64,000 nt of DNA from Pseudomonadota bacterium (GCA_023387735.1 JAEWHP010000036.1:98776-162775); one strand, 5' to 3'; positions 44,828-53,436 are shown, counted from the stretch's first letter. Notes: generated from the sequence alone by a model not told the origin. Program-made: numbers and translations.

Positions 44828-45328
44828 CTACTTCGCGGTCTGCATCGCGTTCGCATCAGTGGGCGCCGGGACGCTTTTCGACTTTGCGCTCGCCAGCACC
44901 GGCGCGATCTGCAGCGGGCCCTGCTGCCGCTGTCGCTTGGCGGCGTAGTAATAGCCGCTCGCATAATAGCGCACGGCGCGGCTGTGATCGCCGTTGGCGG
45001 CGCGATAGGCGCCGGCGAGATATTTGACGCCCCAGGTGAGGTTGGTGTTGGGATCGCGCAGGCCCGCGGCGTCGCCGGTGTAGCCGAGGCCGCGCGCGGT
45101 CGGGAGCTTGATCTGCATCAGCCCGATGGTGCCGCCGCGGCCGACCAGGTGCGGATGATACTTGCTCTCCCGCACGATCACGCGATGCACCAGCGCTTCC
45201 GGCACGCCGTTGGCGCTGGCATGCGTCGCGACCATGCTCTCATACTGCGCGCGGCTCTGCGCATTGGCATCGGGCGAGAACGCCATCGCGGCGATGGTTG
45301 CGAATGTAAGGTTGAGCAAAATTTTCAT
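44828..45328 (-). CDS. Lytic transglycosylase, SLT domain
   Basis: 166 residues with signal peptide (to about ANAQ). SLT motifs: ALVHRVIVRESKYHP (catalytic Glu), GTIGLMQIKLPTARGLGY, NLTWGVKYLAGAYRA and RAVRYYASGYYY. It cleaves peptidoglycan in the periplasm. The C-terminal 35 residues are low-complexity. It lies upstream of the riboswitch on the same strand but has its own 330-bp leader. Confidence 0.92.
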   Translation of the reverse strand: MKILLNLTFATIAAMAFSPDANAQSRAQYESMVATHASANGVPEALVHRVIVRESKYHPHLVGRGGTIGLMQIKLPTARGLGYTGDAAGLRDPNTNLTWGVKYLAGAYRAANGDHSRAVRYYASGYYYAAKRQRQQGPLQIAPVLASAKSKSVPAPTDANAMQTAK

Positions 45329-45658
45329 AAAACAATCTCTGGCCGGTCGGGATTTGCATCCCCGGACTATTGAGGCCAGCGGGCGGCGGTGCGGCGAAAA
45401 GACGGCGGCATTGCGGCCGGATATGCAAGGGGGTTGCCATCGTTCAGGAATGGCACAGCGGCAATGCTACGTTGTGCGAGCTGTGCATTGCGCCAGCGCA
45501 ATTTTATCTGCGTCGCGTCGACGCGCAGGAATCGCGTGCAAAGGACACAGTCAAGGTGTAAAGAGTTTTCCCGGCGTAAAAGCGTGCGTTCCGACAGCAA
45601 AGCTGTCTCATCAATCAAACGACAAAATCAGAACAAAAGTCCGAAGGGAGATGCGCCT
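45329..45658. other. Divergent gap between SLT and zinc-ribbon genes
   Basis: 330 bp. Contains a GCGTCGACGC palindrome (about 45516-45525) and AT-richer promoter-like DNA from 45560. Nothing else recognised. Confidence 0.35.
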
Positions 45659-45853
45659 ATGGCTCGACTCGATTCCGGCTATTTGCCCCGTGGAAACCCC
45701 TGCGCGCAGTGCGGCAAGCTGATCCCGCGACCCGACTGGGTCGAAAGCAGCCCGGGCCGCACGTCGTTCCTCTGGTTCTGCCGCGCCTGCGACTATCGCT
45801 TCGAAGCGATCGCGATCTACGAAGAAACCCATCCGGATTCACTCGCGGCCTGA
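45659..45853 (+). CDS. Small zinc-ribbon protein
   Basis: 64 residues from ATG 45659, with GAAGGGAG at 45643-45650. Four cysteines form two CxxC knuckles (CAQCGK and CRACDY) 26 residues apart, typical of a zinc ribbon. It has aromatic residues between them (FLWF). No enzymatic motif. Similar small proteins are common in Bradyrhizobium; nucleic-acid or protein binding is possible. Confidence 0.72.
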   Translation: MARLDSGYLPRGNPCAQCGKLIPRPDWVESSPGRTSFLWFCRACDYRFEAIAIYEETHPDSLAA

Positions 45854-45968
45854 ACCATCCAGGCTGACGACGGCCGGCCGTGGGCTGCCGGCAATTCACA
45901 TCCACGATCACACTGCGGCCCTGCCGGTCGTGCAGCGCTGCCGCACTGCCATGCCATTTTGCAATGCG

Positions 45969-45993
45969 GGAACTGGACGGGAATTTCGACGTT
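45969..45993 (+). promoter_or_regulatory. EcfG-type general-stress promoter of the PRC-barrel gene
   Basis: GGAAC (45969-45973), 16-bp spacer, CGTT (45990-45993). This is the consensus of EcfG (extracytoplasmic sigma of the alphaproteobacterial general stress response). It lies 33 bp before the ATG at 46026. Confidence 0.75.
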
Positions 45994-46025
45994 GCTTCCC
46001 TTTCATCCGACGTGTGGAGGGTGCA

Positions 46026-46403
46026 ATGGCAATCGACGTCATGGCCGCGCCGCATCAGCTGATCGCAAGCGATCGCGTGGAAGGCACCGCGGTACGCCGG
46101 CCGAATGGAGACATGATCGGCCACATCGAACGGCTGATGATCGACAAGGTCACCGGAAAAGTATCCTACGCGATCTTGAGCTTCGGCGGCTTTCTGGGCA
46201 TCGGCGCCAATCTGCTGCCGCTGCCGTGGGGACGGCTTCGCTACAACACGAAGTTCGAAGCCTACGAACTCGACGTCAGCACTGAAGAGCTGAAGCGCGC
46301 GCCGTCGTTCCGCGCCGACAAGGATTTCGACTGGGGCGATCGCGACAAGGAAGCGGAGTTGCATCGCTATTACGGCATGCCGCCTTACTGGGGCGGCTTC
46401 TGA
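46026..46403 (+). CDS. PRC-barrel domain protein
   Basis: 125 residues; start at 46026 (MAIDVMAAPHQLIASDRV) with TGGAGGG upstream. The PRC-barrel core is VRRPNGDMIGHIERLMIDKVTG, then YAILSFGGFLGIGANLLPLPWGRL. The C-terminal tail ends HRYYGMPPYWGGF. PRC-barrel proteins bind proteins or RNA; this stress-linked group is uncharacterised. The EcfG-type promoter points to general-stress induction. Confidence 0.88.
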   Translation: MAIDVMAAPHQLIASDRVEGTAVRRPNGDMIGHIERLMIDKVTGKVSYAILSFGGFLGIGANLLPLPWGRLRYNTKFEAYELDVSTEELKRAPSFRADKDFDWGDRDKEAELHRYYGMPPYWGGF

Positions 46404-46523
46404 CCGCGGGCGCGTGCTGACGCCGCGCGTGCATCGCATCCTGTTCGCGCGCATGTTCCGATGTTAGGCTGTGCCGCGGCAGGAGCGTCCTGCGTCCTGC
46501 CTGAGATCAACAGGAGGACCGAA

Positions 46524-46736
46524 ATGGCTGAGAGCGTCTACAAGGTCATCGAACTGGTCGGCACCAGCAAGGAATCCTGGGAGAAGGCCGCGGCTGCGGC
46601 GGTCAGCCGCGCGGGGAAATCGTTGCGCGACCTTCGCGTCGCCGAGATCGTCAAGCTCGATCTGCAACTGGACGCCAAGGGCGAGATCGAGGCGTACCGC
46701 GCCAAGGTGAATGTCTCGTTCAAGTTCGAGGATTGA
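46524..46736 (+). CDS. Dodecin flavin-binding protein
   Basis: 70 residues from ATG 46524, with CAGGAGG upstream. Dodecin pattern VYKVIELVGTSKESWEKAA, then LRDLRVAEIVKLD and AYRAKVNVSFKFED. It assembles into a hollow dodecamer that binds flavins or CoA and buffers free FMN/riboflavin. Here it follows the PRC-barrel stress gene by 120 bp. Confidence 0.93.
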   Translation: MAESVYKVIELVGTSKESWEKAAAAAVSRAGKSLRDLRVAEIVKLDLQLDAKGEIEAYRAKVNVSFKFED

Positions 46737-46765
46737 CGGGACCTTGATACGCGATCGCTTGAATC

Positions 46766-46846
46766 GTCATTGCGAGCGAAGCGAAGCAATCCATACTATT
46801 CTCGCGGCACGATGGATTGCTTCGTCGCTCCGCGCCTCGCAATGAC
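46766..46846. repeat. Palindromic intergenic repeat, family C, copy 1
   Basis: GTCATTGCGAGCGAAGCGAA at left and CGCCTCGCAATGACG at right, with GAAGCAATCCAT / ATGGATTGCTTC inside. A second copy is at 57678. Confidence 0.9.
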
Positions 46847-46868
46847 GGAAGCTATCGGGAACGTGTCG

Positions 46869-48437
46869 TCACAGCCCCGGCAGAGAACTGATGAAGACGT
46901 TGATCGCGCCTTCGGCTTCCGCGATCACGCGCAGCGTCTTTGAATCGAAGGCGATGTCGGCCAGCCGCAGCTTGTCGATCTCGGCCGCGACGCGGACGCC
47001 GTTCTCGTTCTTCTGGAAGTCGGCGATCACAGCCGCGATCTGTTTCTGCGCGTTGCTGACGAACGGCTTGAGGTCGACGGTTGCCTTCTCCGCCAGCGCC
47101 TTCTGTAGCTGCGGCATCGCCGCGCGGGCTGCGGCGCCCAGCAATCCGAAGGCGGCTTCCGACTCGACGGCAAGCTGGATGTCTGTCAGCCGAAGTGTCT
47201 GTTGCGCCTGGTCGAGCACGGGCCGGCCCCAGATATGCACATTGGCCTCGCCACCGAAGCCGAAATAGCTCGCCTTTTCCTTTGCATTCACCAGCAGCGA
47301 TATCAGCAGGCGATCGCCGGAAGCTGCAATGCTGGCGCGCTTGACGGTGACGTCGGCGGCACCCGAGCCGTCCTCCGGAAAGGTCTTTCCGGCGAACTGC
47401 GCCTCGAGGATCTTGTTGATCTCGGGGAACGGCATGTCGACGGGGACGCCGATCGAAACATGTCCCGGCGTCGGCGGCACGATGGTGATGGTGGCGGGGA
47501 ACGGGCAGGCCGGCTTGGTCTCGGTCGGTGTGATGCGGGTTTCGGCCTCGATGCCGAGCGTCAGCGTCAACGCCGAGGCATCGACGCGCGGCTGTGCGGC
47601 AATCGCCCGTGTCGGCCGCACTTCCAGCCACAGCGGCGGCATCGTCGAGCCGGCGCTTGTTCCCTGCAGCTGGATCGAGCGGCAGGCCTTCGCCCATTGC
47701 ACGCGCGCGTTCTGTTCCAGCGTCGGATCGTTGCGCAAGCGCGCCTGCACCAGCGCGATCTGTTCGGCGACGTTCCTGTCGATCAGCGGCTTGACCTGCG
47801 CCGGCACGCTGATGCGGGCGCCGCCGGCGGTAAGGCTGGTGTCGCCGAGATTGACCTGCGCTGCGAGGTTCGGCTCGATGCGCCAGGCGGCGGCGAGCTT
47901 CGGCCGGGCGGTGATGGTGACGTTGCCCTTGATCTCGGCGTTGGCGTTGAGGTTCTTGATGTTGATGCCGCCGATCTGCTTCGCGACATTGCCGCCGAGC
48001 AGGCTGCCGAGCGCATCGCCGACCGCGCCGGTCGCCTTCGCCGACAGCGAGCCCGTCACGCTGAGCGTTCCCGTCAGCGGCGTCGCCAGCGACAAGACGT
48101 CCTGGGCGCCGGTGGCTGATATCGGCCCGCGCGAGGCGGTCCAGCCGATGTCGGCATTCTCCAGGATCTGCGATACCGGGTTGTCGGCCTTGCCGTTGAA
48201 GTTCCGCGGCGCGCTGCGGTCGGCCGCGTCGCGGATCGCCGACAGCGCAATGGCAACTGGCGCCATCACGGTGGACGCGCGCGGCGCCGGCGGCAGCGGC
48301 GGCAATTCGACCAGCGTGGGGGCTTGCACACCGGCGCGCGGCGCCACGTAGTCGAGGACCTTCAGGCTGACCACGAACGAAACCGCGACGACCGCAACCG
48401 CGATCGCAATTGTCTTCGGATGCATCGGCAGACGCAT
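46869..48437 (-). CDS. DUF4403 family envelope protein
   Basis: 522 residues. N-terminal signal anchor (about 9-30), then the DUF4403 body: paired beta-rich halves with PVAIALSAIRDAADRSAP, VPAQVKPLIDRNVAEQIA and later DMPFPEINKILEAQFAGK. The duplicated lipid-binding-like (TULIP/BPI-type) arrangement suggests a periplasmic lipid or hydrophobic-ligand function, but none is established. Full length for the family. Confidence 0.88.
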   Translation of the reverse strand: MRLPMHPKTIAIAVAVVAVSFVVSLKVLDYVAPRAGVQAPTLVELPPLPPAPRASTVMAPVAIALSAIRDAADRSAPRNFNGKADNPVSQILENADIGWTASRGPISATGAQDVLSLATPLTGTLSVTGSLSAKATGAVGDALGSLLGGNVAKQIGGINIKNLNANAEIKGNVTITARPKLAAAWRIEPNLAAQVNLGDTSLTAGGARISVPAQVKPLIDRNVAEQIALVQARLRNDPTLEQNARVQWAKACRSIQLQGTSAGSTMPPLWLEVRPTRAIAAQPRVDASALTLTLGIEAETRITPTETKPACPFPATITIVPPTPGHVSIGVPVDMPFPEINKILEAQFAGKTFPEDGSGAADVTVKRASIAASGDRLLISLLVNAKEKASYFGFGGEANVHIWGRPVLDQAQQTLRLTDIQLAVESEAAFGLLGAAARAAMPQLQKALAEKATVDLKPFVSNAQKQIAAVIADFQKNENGVRVAAEIDKLRLADIAFDSKTLRVIAEAEGAINVFISSLPGL

Positions 48438-48590
48438 CGTCCCCCCGGATCAAGAGATCGCCTCAAAGGAGGCGTTCTACAGGGTAGGGGACGCGCGCGC
48501 CAGTGCGGGGCCGATCAAGCCTGCGTTCGCCGAAGTGACAGACGTTCACGGAAAATCACATTAATTTGTCGCGGCGCTCCGATGTGACGA

Positions 48591-49154
48591 TCAATTGCCG
48601 TCTTCGGGCGACGAAGCGTGCGGCGTTTTCGTCCTGTCCTTCGCGGGCCATTGCTCGGAAAGCGGCGGCAGTGGCGTTTCCTTGCCGGTCATCCGCTCCA
48701 CGGCGATGGCGTATACGGTGATGATATCCAGCCGCGGGAAAAATCCCTTCGGCCGATTCGTCTCCGGCTTGCCGTATTTTTCCATCAACGCTTCGCAGAA
48801 GCGCTGCTTGGCTTGCCTGTCTTCGACGATGCGGATCCGGCCGAACAGGCATACGCTGCGATAGGCGAGGCCCGAATCGCATTCGAACCGGCCATAGTCA
48901 AAGACGCCCTCCTGTTCATCGACTTCGAAGCAGACGCGCTGGTCCCGCTCGATGTTTGTTCGCAGATGTCCGCCGGCGCTCGTGGTGTGCAGATGCACTT
49001 CGCCGTCGATCCAGAGATACAGCAGCGGGATGCAGTAGGGGAAACCGTCCTCGCTCACAGTCGCTAGCCGGCCGCTGTAGCCGCGCGCCAGCGTCTCCAG
49101 CGTCCGCGCCTCCGACATCGCCCGGTCTGCGCGACGGATTTGCGGTGAACTCAT
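48591..49154 (-). CDS. Pyridoxamine 5'-phosphate oxidase-like (split-barrel FMN) protein
   Basis: 187 residues from ATG 49154. Split-barrel motifs RGYSGRLATVSEDGFPYCIPL, IDGEVHLHTTSAGGHLRTN, ERDQRVCFEVDEQEGVFDYG and YRSVCLFGRIRIVED. It resembles the Nim/HugZ-like FMN-binding group that often sits beside MocR regulators. The divergent MocR gene starts 75 bp away, with shared regulatory sites between. Confidence 0.85.
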   Translation of the reverse strand: MSSPQIRRADRAMSEARTLETLARGYSGRLATVSEDGFPYCIPLLYLWIDGEVHLHTTSAGGHLRTNIERDQRVCFEVDEQEGVFDYGRFECDSGLAYRSVCLFGRIRIVEDRQAKQRFCEALMEKYGKPETNRPKGFFPRLDIITVYAIAVERMTGKETPLPPLSEQWPAKDRTKTPHASSPEDGN

Positions 49155-49191
49155 GATGGCGAGGTTTCCTTGTTCTTCAAAACAGGATAGG

Positions 49192-49222
49192 AAAGCAGTG
49201 GTCTTACGCATAGACCCACTTT
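49192..49222. promoter_or_regulatory. MocR/PdxR-type operator between PPOX and MocR genes
   Basis: AAAGCAGTGGTCTTA (49192-49206) and, on the other strand, AAAGTGGGTCTAT (49210-49222) form an inverted pair. The second resembles the AAAGTGG(W)CTA boxes known for PdxR/TauR regulators. Confidence 0.55.
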
Positions 49223-49228
49223 GGCCCG

Positions 49229-50749
49229 ATGAGGCATACCACTCCTCAAAGCCCGGCCAGGCTCATTCGGACGACGTCTGTGAAAAGCGAACAAGGCTGG
49301 GCGAAGCTCTACGCACTTGAGGTGGACCGCGCGTCGGACGCGCCGGTGTTCCGACAGATCTACCTGCAGCTACGATCGGCGATCCTGTCGGGAACGCTGC
49401 GTCCCGCGACAAGACTGCCCTCGACACGCGAACTCGCCGTGCAACTCGGCGTTTCGCGCTCGGCCGTCGTTTCCGCTTTCGAACAGCTTCTCGCTGAAGG
49501 CTATACTTTCGGCAGGAAGGGCGCCGGGACCTTCATCGCATCCGATCTTCCCGAACCTTTCGCAGCCACCCGTGGCCGCAGGCAGCGGCCGGCACCATCA
49601 GCCCAAGCGGCGGCATCCCCGCGTGAGCTCGGCGGTTTTCTCGATGTCACTTCGCAGAACGACGAGCGGCCCTTCAACCTGGGGCGGACGCTGGTGGATG
49701 CCCGCACCGCCGAGCTGTGGCGAAAACTCAGCGCCCGCAGCCTGCGCTCCTTTTCTCGCCAGCACCTCGGCTACGCCGATCCGCACGGCATGCTCGAGCT
49801 GCGCAAATCGGTTTGCGACTATCTCAAGGCGGCTCGTGCGGTGCAGTGCGAGCCCGAGCAAATCGTGATCACGGCGGGAACGCAGCAGGCGCTCGATATC
49901 GTGATCCGCCTGATGCGGGGACCGGACAAGGAAGTCTGGATCGAGGATCCCGCATACGCGCTGACGAGGCTCGTGCTGGTCGCGGCTGGCGCAAAGCTTT
50001 GCCCGATACCGGTCGACGCGCATGGCATCGATGTCGCCGAGGGCATCCGTCGCGCGCCAAAGGCGCGGGCCGTCTTCATCACGCCGTCGCACCAGTTTCC
50101 GAAAGGCGTCGCGCTGTCGATGGCACGCCGGCTCGAACTGCTCGCCTGGGCGCGCGAGTCCGGCGCCTGGATCGTCGAAGACGACTACGCCAGCGAATTC
50201 CGCTATGGCGGCCGCCCGCTGGCCTCGCTGCAGGGCCTCGATGACGCCGAGCGCGTGATCTACATCGGGACGCTCAACAAGGCGCTGTTCCCGGGGCTAC
50301 GGCTCGGCTACGCCGTTTTGCCGCCTCCACTGGTAAAGGCTTTCGTCACCACGCGCTATCTGATGGACCGCCAGCCCTCCAGCCTTTGCCAGGCGGTGGT
50401 CACTGCCTTCATGGAGGAGGGACATTTTGCAGCTCACATCCGCCGGATGCGGGAGACATACCGCAACCAGCGGGACGCGATGGTCGCGGCGCTCCGGCGA
50501 CGGCTTGGCGATCATCTGACCGTTAACCAACCGGACCAGGGCATGCATCTCGTTGCCTACATGCGGCGAGGGCTGTCGGATGTCAGGATCGAGCGGACGG
50601 CGCGAGAGCACGGCGTCGTCGTTCGCGCGATGAGCCGCCTGTATGTCGAGGCACCGGCGCAATCGGCGCTGATGCTCGGCTTCAGCGGCTATCCGCGCTC
50701 GATCATCGCGCCGGCGGTCTCCCGGCTGGCGCGGGCCTTCGAACGATAG
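49229..50749 (+). CDS. MocR-family transcriptional regulator (GntR HTH fused to aminotransferase)
   Basis: 506 residues. N-terminal winged helix (about 40-105: LPSTRELAVQLGVSRSAVVSAFEQL and GAGTFIA), linker, then an aminotransferase-fold domain with ITAGTQQALDI, IVEDDYASEFRYGG and Schiff-base K351 in GTLNKALFPG. It senses PLP or a PLP adduct with an amino compound and regulates the divergent PPOX gene. All PLP-site residues visible are intact. Confidence 0.94.
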   Translation: MRHTTPQSPARLIRTTSVKSEQGWAKLYALEVDRASDAPVFRQIYLQLRSAILSGTLRPATRLPSTRELAVQLGVSRSAVVSAFEQLLAEGYTFGRKGAGTFIASDLPEPFAATRGRRQRPAPSAQAAASPRELGGFLDVTSQNDERPFNLGRTLVDARTAELWRKLSARSLRSFSRQHLGYADPHGMLELRKSVCDYLKAARAVQCEPEQIVITAGTQQALDIVIRLMRGPDKEVWIEDPAYALTRLVLVAAGAKLCPIPVDAHGIDVAEGIRRAPKARAVFITPSHQFPKGVALSMARRLELLAWARESGAWIVEDDYASEFRYGGRPLASLQGLDDAERVIYIGTLNKALFPGLRLGYAVLPPPLVKAFVTTRYLMDRQPSSLCQAVVTAFMEEGHFAAHIRRMRETYRNQRDAMVAALRRRLGDHLTVNQPDQGMHLVAYMRRGLSDVRIERTAREHGVVVRAMSRLYVEAPAQSALMLGFSGYPRSIIAPAVSRLARAFER

Positions 50750-50863
50750 CCTTACCCGTCGTGCCCCGGAATGCGGGTGGCTGGGCGGGAACTCTTCGCT
50801 CGCCGGCCGTGCGCAGCGAAACTCTGCATCGTGCACGCTGGAGGTCTTGCCATCAGTCGGAAG

Positions 50864-50892
50864 TTGACTCCAGATTATATACTTCATACTAT
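50864..50892 (+). promoter_or_regulatory. Sigma-70 promoter of the membrane protein/HxlR operon
   Basis: TTGACT (50864-50869), 17-bp spacer, TACTAT (50887-50892). It is strikingly AT-rich compared with surroundings. The -10 overlaps the operator below. Confidence 0.7.
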
Positions 50893-50905
50893 AAAAAATG
50901 TAGTA
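50887..50905 (+). promoter_or_regulatory. Operator candidate for the HxlR regulator
   Basis: TACTA-N9-TAGTA dyad covering the -10 box and transcription start. Size and position fit the palindromic TACT/AGTA-type sites of HxlR/MarR-like regulators, so autorepression is predicted. Confidence 0.55.
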
Positions 50906-50921
50906 GATTGGAGTTTTGCCG

Positions 50922-51383
50922 ATGTCCTCGGTATCTTCCATTGCCCGTCCGGCCGGCGCCCGCAGCTTCTGGCTCGGCTTCGCCGCCTATCTCATCCCGA
51001 CCTTTCCGATCGCGTTCGTCTGGCATCTCGTCCTGTTCGATCAGAAATATCATGCGCTCCGGATCTATCGCGAAGAGCCTGTGATCGCGCTCGGACTGGG
51101 TTCGATGATCATCCAGGGTGCGATCTTCTCGTGGCTGTTTCCACGTGTATTCCCGCTGGGCAGCCGCTCCGTCCTGAAGGACGGGCTGTTGTACGGTCTT
51201 GGTGCAGGCCTTTTGTCGTGGTCGTTCACCACGCTGGCCGTGGCGGCCAAGAACGTGATGGTTTCGGTTCCGGACTTCGTGTTGCTCGAAACCGCGTTTA
51301 CGACCCTGCAGTTTGCGATCGTGGGTCCGCTGATCGCGCTCGCTCACCGTAGATGTGCGGAGAAACTGATCGCCAGGGCATGA
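50922..51383 (+). CDS. Four-helix integral membrane protein of unknown function
   Basis: 153 residues; ATG 50922 follows GGAG at 50910-50913. Four hydrophobic helices: FWLGFAAYLIPTFPIAFVWH, VIALGLGSMIIQGAIFSWLF, GLLYGLGAGLLSWSFTTLAV and LLETAFTTLQFAIVGPLIAL. No family recognised with certainty. It is translationally coupled to the HxlR gene (ATGA overlap at 51380-51383), so the regulator probably controls it in response to a small molecule. Confidence 0.75.
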   Translation: MSSVSSIARPAGARSFWLGFAAYLIPTFPIAFVWHLVLFDQKYHALRIYREEPVIALGLGSMIIQGAIFSWLFPRVFPLGSRSVLKDGLLYGLGAGLLSWSFTTLAVAAKNVMVSVPDFVLLETAFTTLQFAIVGPLIALAHRRCAEKLIARA

Positions 51384-52060
51384 GCAATCTTCACTACCCG
51401 CAATTCTGTGCATTGGCCCGCGCGGCGGAAATCATCGGCGAGCGCTGGACGCTTCTGATCATCCGGGAGCTCCTTCTTGGGCCGAAACGATTTGTCGATC
51501 TGCTGGATCACCTTGACGGCATGAGTCCTACCTTGCTGACAGCGCGCCTTTCTGCCCTGATCGAGTGCAACGTCGTCCGTCGCGCCGTCTTGCCACGTCC
51601 GGCAAATGCGCAGGTGTACGAACTGACGGAGATCGGCCGCGAAATCCAGCCCGCGGTCCGGGAGTTGATCCGTTGGGGCGGACGCTTCCTGTTCCCGCCG
51701 GTGCCGGGCGATACCTTTGAGCCCGACTGGGTGATGCTTGGCCTCGACGCGATTGCGAAGCGGTCACCCGTGCCGGAAATCAATATCGGCCTCGTTGTTG
51801 CCCATGGCAGGAAATCGGCTGGCTTCACCGTCGCGGGAAGCGGCTCGGGCACGTCGATCCAGAGAGGCATCGCTGATTGCAAGGGAATATTGGAGGCCCC
51901 GTTCGATGCCGTGCTGCAGATCATCGGGAAGCGCGTATCGCTTCAGGATGCGGTCGAAGCGAAGCGCGCCAGAGTTAGCGGTTCAATGGCACTGGTTCGC
52001 AAGCTTCCCGTTCTGTTTGATCTTGCAGAACGCCGGCATGTAGCGCCCGGCTCGAACTGA
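51380..52060 (+). CDS. HxlR-family regulator with C-terminal SCP2-like domain
   Basis: 226 residues. The winged helix at about 8-100 has the HxlR signature CALARAAEIIGERWTLLII, RFVDLLDHLDGMSPTLLTARL and YELTEIGREIQP. A C-terminal domain of about 110 residues (FTVAGSGSGTSIQRGIADCK, VSLQDAVEAKRARVSGSM) resembles SCP2 sterol-carrier folds, a fusion that suggests a hydrophobic ligand. It is the second gene of a two-gene operon with the membrane protein. Confidence 0.85.
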   Translation: MSNLHYPQFCALARAAEIIGERWTLLIIRELLLGPKRFVDLLDHLDGMSPTLLTARLSALIECNVVRRAVLPRPANAQVYELTEIGREIQPAVRELIRWGGRFLFPPVPGDTFEPDWVMLGLDAIAKRSPVPEINIGLVVAHGRKSAGFTVAGSGSGTSIQRGIADCKGILEAPFDAVLQIIGKRVSLQDAVEAKRARVSGSMALVRKLPVLFDLAERRHVAPGSN

Positions 52061-52105
52061 GGGCGTGACCGGTGCATTGGACCACAGGGGGAACAGGAGT
52101 GATCT

Positions 52106-52393
52106 ATGAAAAAGTATGTGCTGCTGCATTACGGATTTGAAAAGCCCACGCCGGAAATCATGGCCGCCTGGGGCGAATGGTTCGAGGCAACGAGGCCGCA
52201 TATGTCAGACATGGGTGGCTTCGGCCACGGCCGGGAAATTTCGAAGAGCGGAACGAGAGACCTGCCGCTCGGCCCCGACTCCATCACCGGCTTCACGATC
52301 GTCAACGCCGGCAGTCTCGATGACGCGGAGAAGCTGGCGCAAGGCAACCCGTTCATTTCGAGCATTCGGGTCTACGAAGTGCGAACGGGCTGA
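52106..52393 (+). CDS. YCII-related protein
   Basis: 95 residues, GGGGGAACAGGAG upstream of the ATG. MKKYVLLHYGFEKPTPEIMA opening and FTIVNAGSLDDAEKLAQGNP are typical of the YCII/DGPF-like ferredoxin-fold family. Role unknown, probably cytoplasmic enzyme-like. It follows the HxlR gene by 45 bp and may be part of the same transcript. Confidence 0.85.
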   Translation: MKKYVLLHYGFEKPTPEIMAAWGEWFEATRPHMSDMGGFGHGREISKSGTRDLPLGPDSITGFTIVNAGSLDDAEKLAQGNPFISSIRVYEVRTG

Positions 52394-52397
52394 GAAA

Positions 52398-52424
52398 AAA
52401 CGGCCTCGGAAGCCGAGGCCGTTT
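52398..52424 (+). terminator. Rho-independent terminator
   Basis: AAACGGCCTCGG (52398-52409) / CCGAGGCCGTTT (52413-52424), AAG loop, with A-run before and T-run after. It can serve both convergent genes. Confidence 0.88.
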
Positions 52425-52446
52425 GCCATTGTGAGACTGTCCGCGT

Positions 52447-53127
52447 TTAGCGGATGGTCGTGCCGAGATCAGCGCGACGGTCCGTCATCGGCAGCACGAT
52501 CACCTTGGTACCGACGGTGACCCGCGAATAGAGATCCTTGACGTCCTCGTTGGTGAGGCGGAGGCAGCCCGAGGAAACGCGGGTGCCGATCGTTTCCGGC
52601 GCGTTGGTGCCGTGGATCCGGTAGATGGTACCGCCGAGATACATCGCGCGGGCGCCGAGCGGGTTGCCGGGGCCGCCGGCCATGTGGCGCGGCAGATAGG
52701 GCTGGCGGGCGATCATTTGCGGGGGCGGAGTCCAGGCCGGCCATTCCGCCTTGCGGGTGATGGTCTGGGTGCCCGACCAGGTGAAGCCGTCGCGGCCGAT
52801 GCCGATGCCGTAGCGCATCGCCTGGCCGTTGCCGAGCACCAGATAGAGATAGGTGTTGGGGGTGTCGATGATGATGGTGCCGGGCGCCTCGCGGCTGGAA
52901 TAGTTCACGACCTGGCGGCGCAAGCGGGCCGGCAGCTCGAACGCCTGGTCATCGTCCTGCGGCGCAACGGCGACCGGAGGCGGAGCGGCTTCCATCGGAG
53001 GCGGCAGGAAGAACGGGAACATCGGCAGCGGAGCGGCCGAGGCGGGCGTGGAAAATGCGGTCGCGCCGATCGCCAGCGCACCAATGATGGCGGCCGTAAT
53101 GCGGCCGTTCGATTTCAAAATGGACAT
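52447..53127 (-). CDS. L,D-transpeptidase (YkuD domain), second paralogue
   Basis: 226 residues. Signal peptide to about residue 31 (ASA). Short Pro-rich linker, then a YkuD domain (about 80-215) sharing KAEWPAWTPPPQMI, RQPYLPRHMAGGPGNPLGAR and GTIYRIHGTN with the 23662 protein. H172 and active-site C188 in VSSGCLRLTNEDV; the canonical SHGC histidine is Ser. It forms 3-3 cross-links or protein attachments in the cell wall. Confidence 0.9.
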   Translation of the reverse strand: MSILKSNGRITAAIIGALAIGATAFSTPASAAPLPMFPFFLPPPMEAAPPPVAVAPQDDDQAFELPARLRRQVVNYSSREAPGTIIIDTPNTYLYLVLGNGQAMRYGIGIGRDGFTWSGTQTITRKAEWPAWTPPPQMIARQPYLPRHMAGGPGNPLGARAMYLGGTIYRIHGTNAPETIGTRVSSGCLRLTNEDVKDLYSRVTVGTKVIVLPMTDRRADLGTTIR

Positions 53128-53287
53128 GCCGTCCCCCTGTTTGCCGCGCCTTGCTGGCGCGTCGTTGGGAGAACATCTACAGACGAACCGTTTCAGGACA
53201 TTTGCACGAAATCGCCAAAATGGTTTCGTCGCGTTAGCGAATTGTTTCGTTAATATTTCGTGGAGAGCGGCCGGCGCGGTCTTACTG

Positions 53288-53436
53288 CCTTCTCCCCTTG
53301 TGGGAGAAGGTGGCGCGAAGCGCCGGATGAGGGGTCTGTCTCAGCACAAACGGTCTGTGCTCGTGGAGAGAACCCCTCATCCGGCTCGCCGCCGCTTCGC
53401 GTCGTCGATCCACCTTCTCCCACAAGGGGAGAAGGG
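53288..53436. repeat. Palindromic intergenic repeat, family E, copy 2
   Basis: CCTTCTCCCCTTGTGGGAGA start and TCTCCCACAAGGGGAGAAGG end. Inside are GGATGAGGGGT / ACCCCTCATCC arms. It occupies the 332-bp gap between two minus-strand genes; the remainder shows only leader sequence of the transpeptidase gene. Confidence 0.85.

Noticed and set aside
45455..45475. TGGCAC motif resembling another sigma-54 site
   Set aside because: No TTGC at the required distance.
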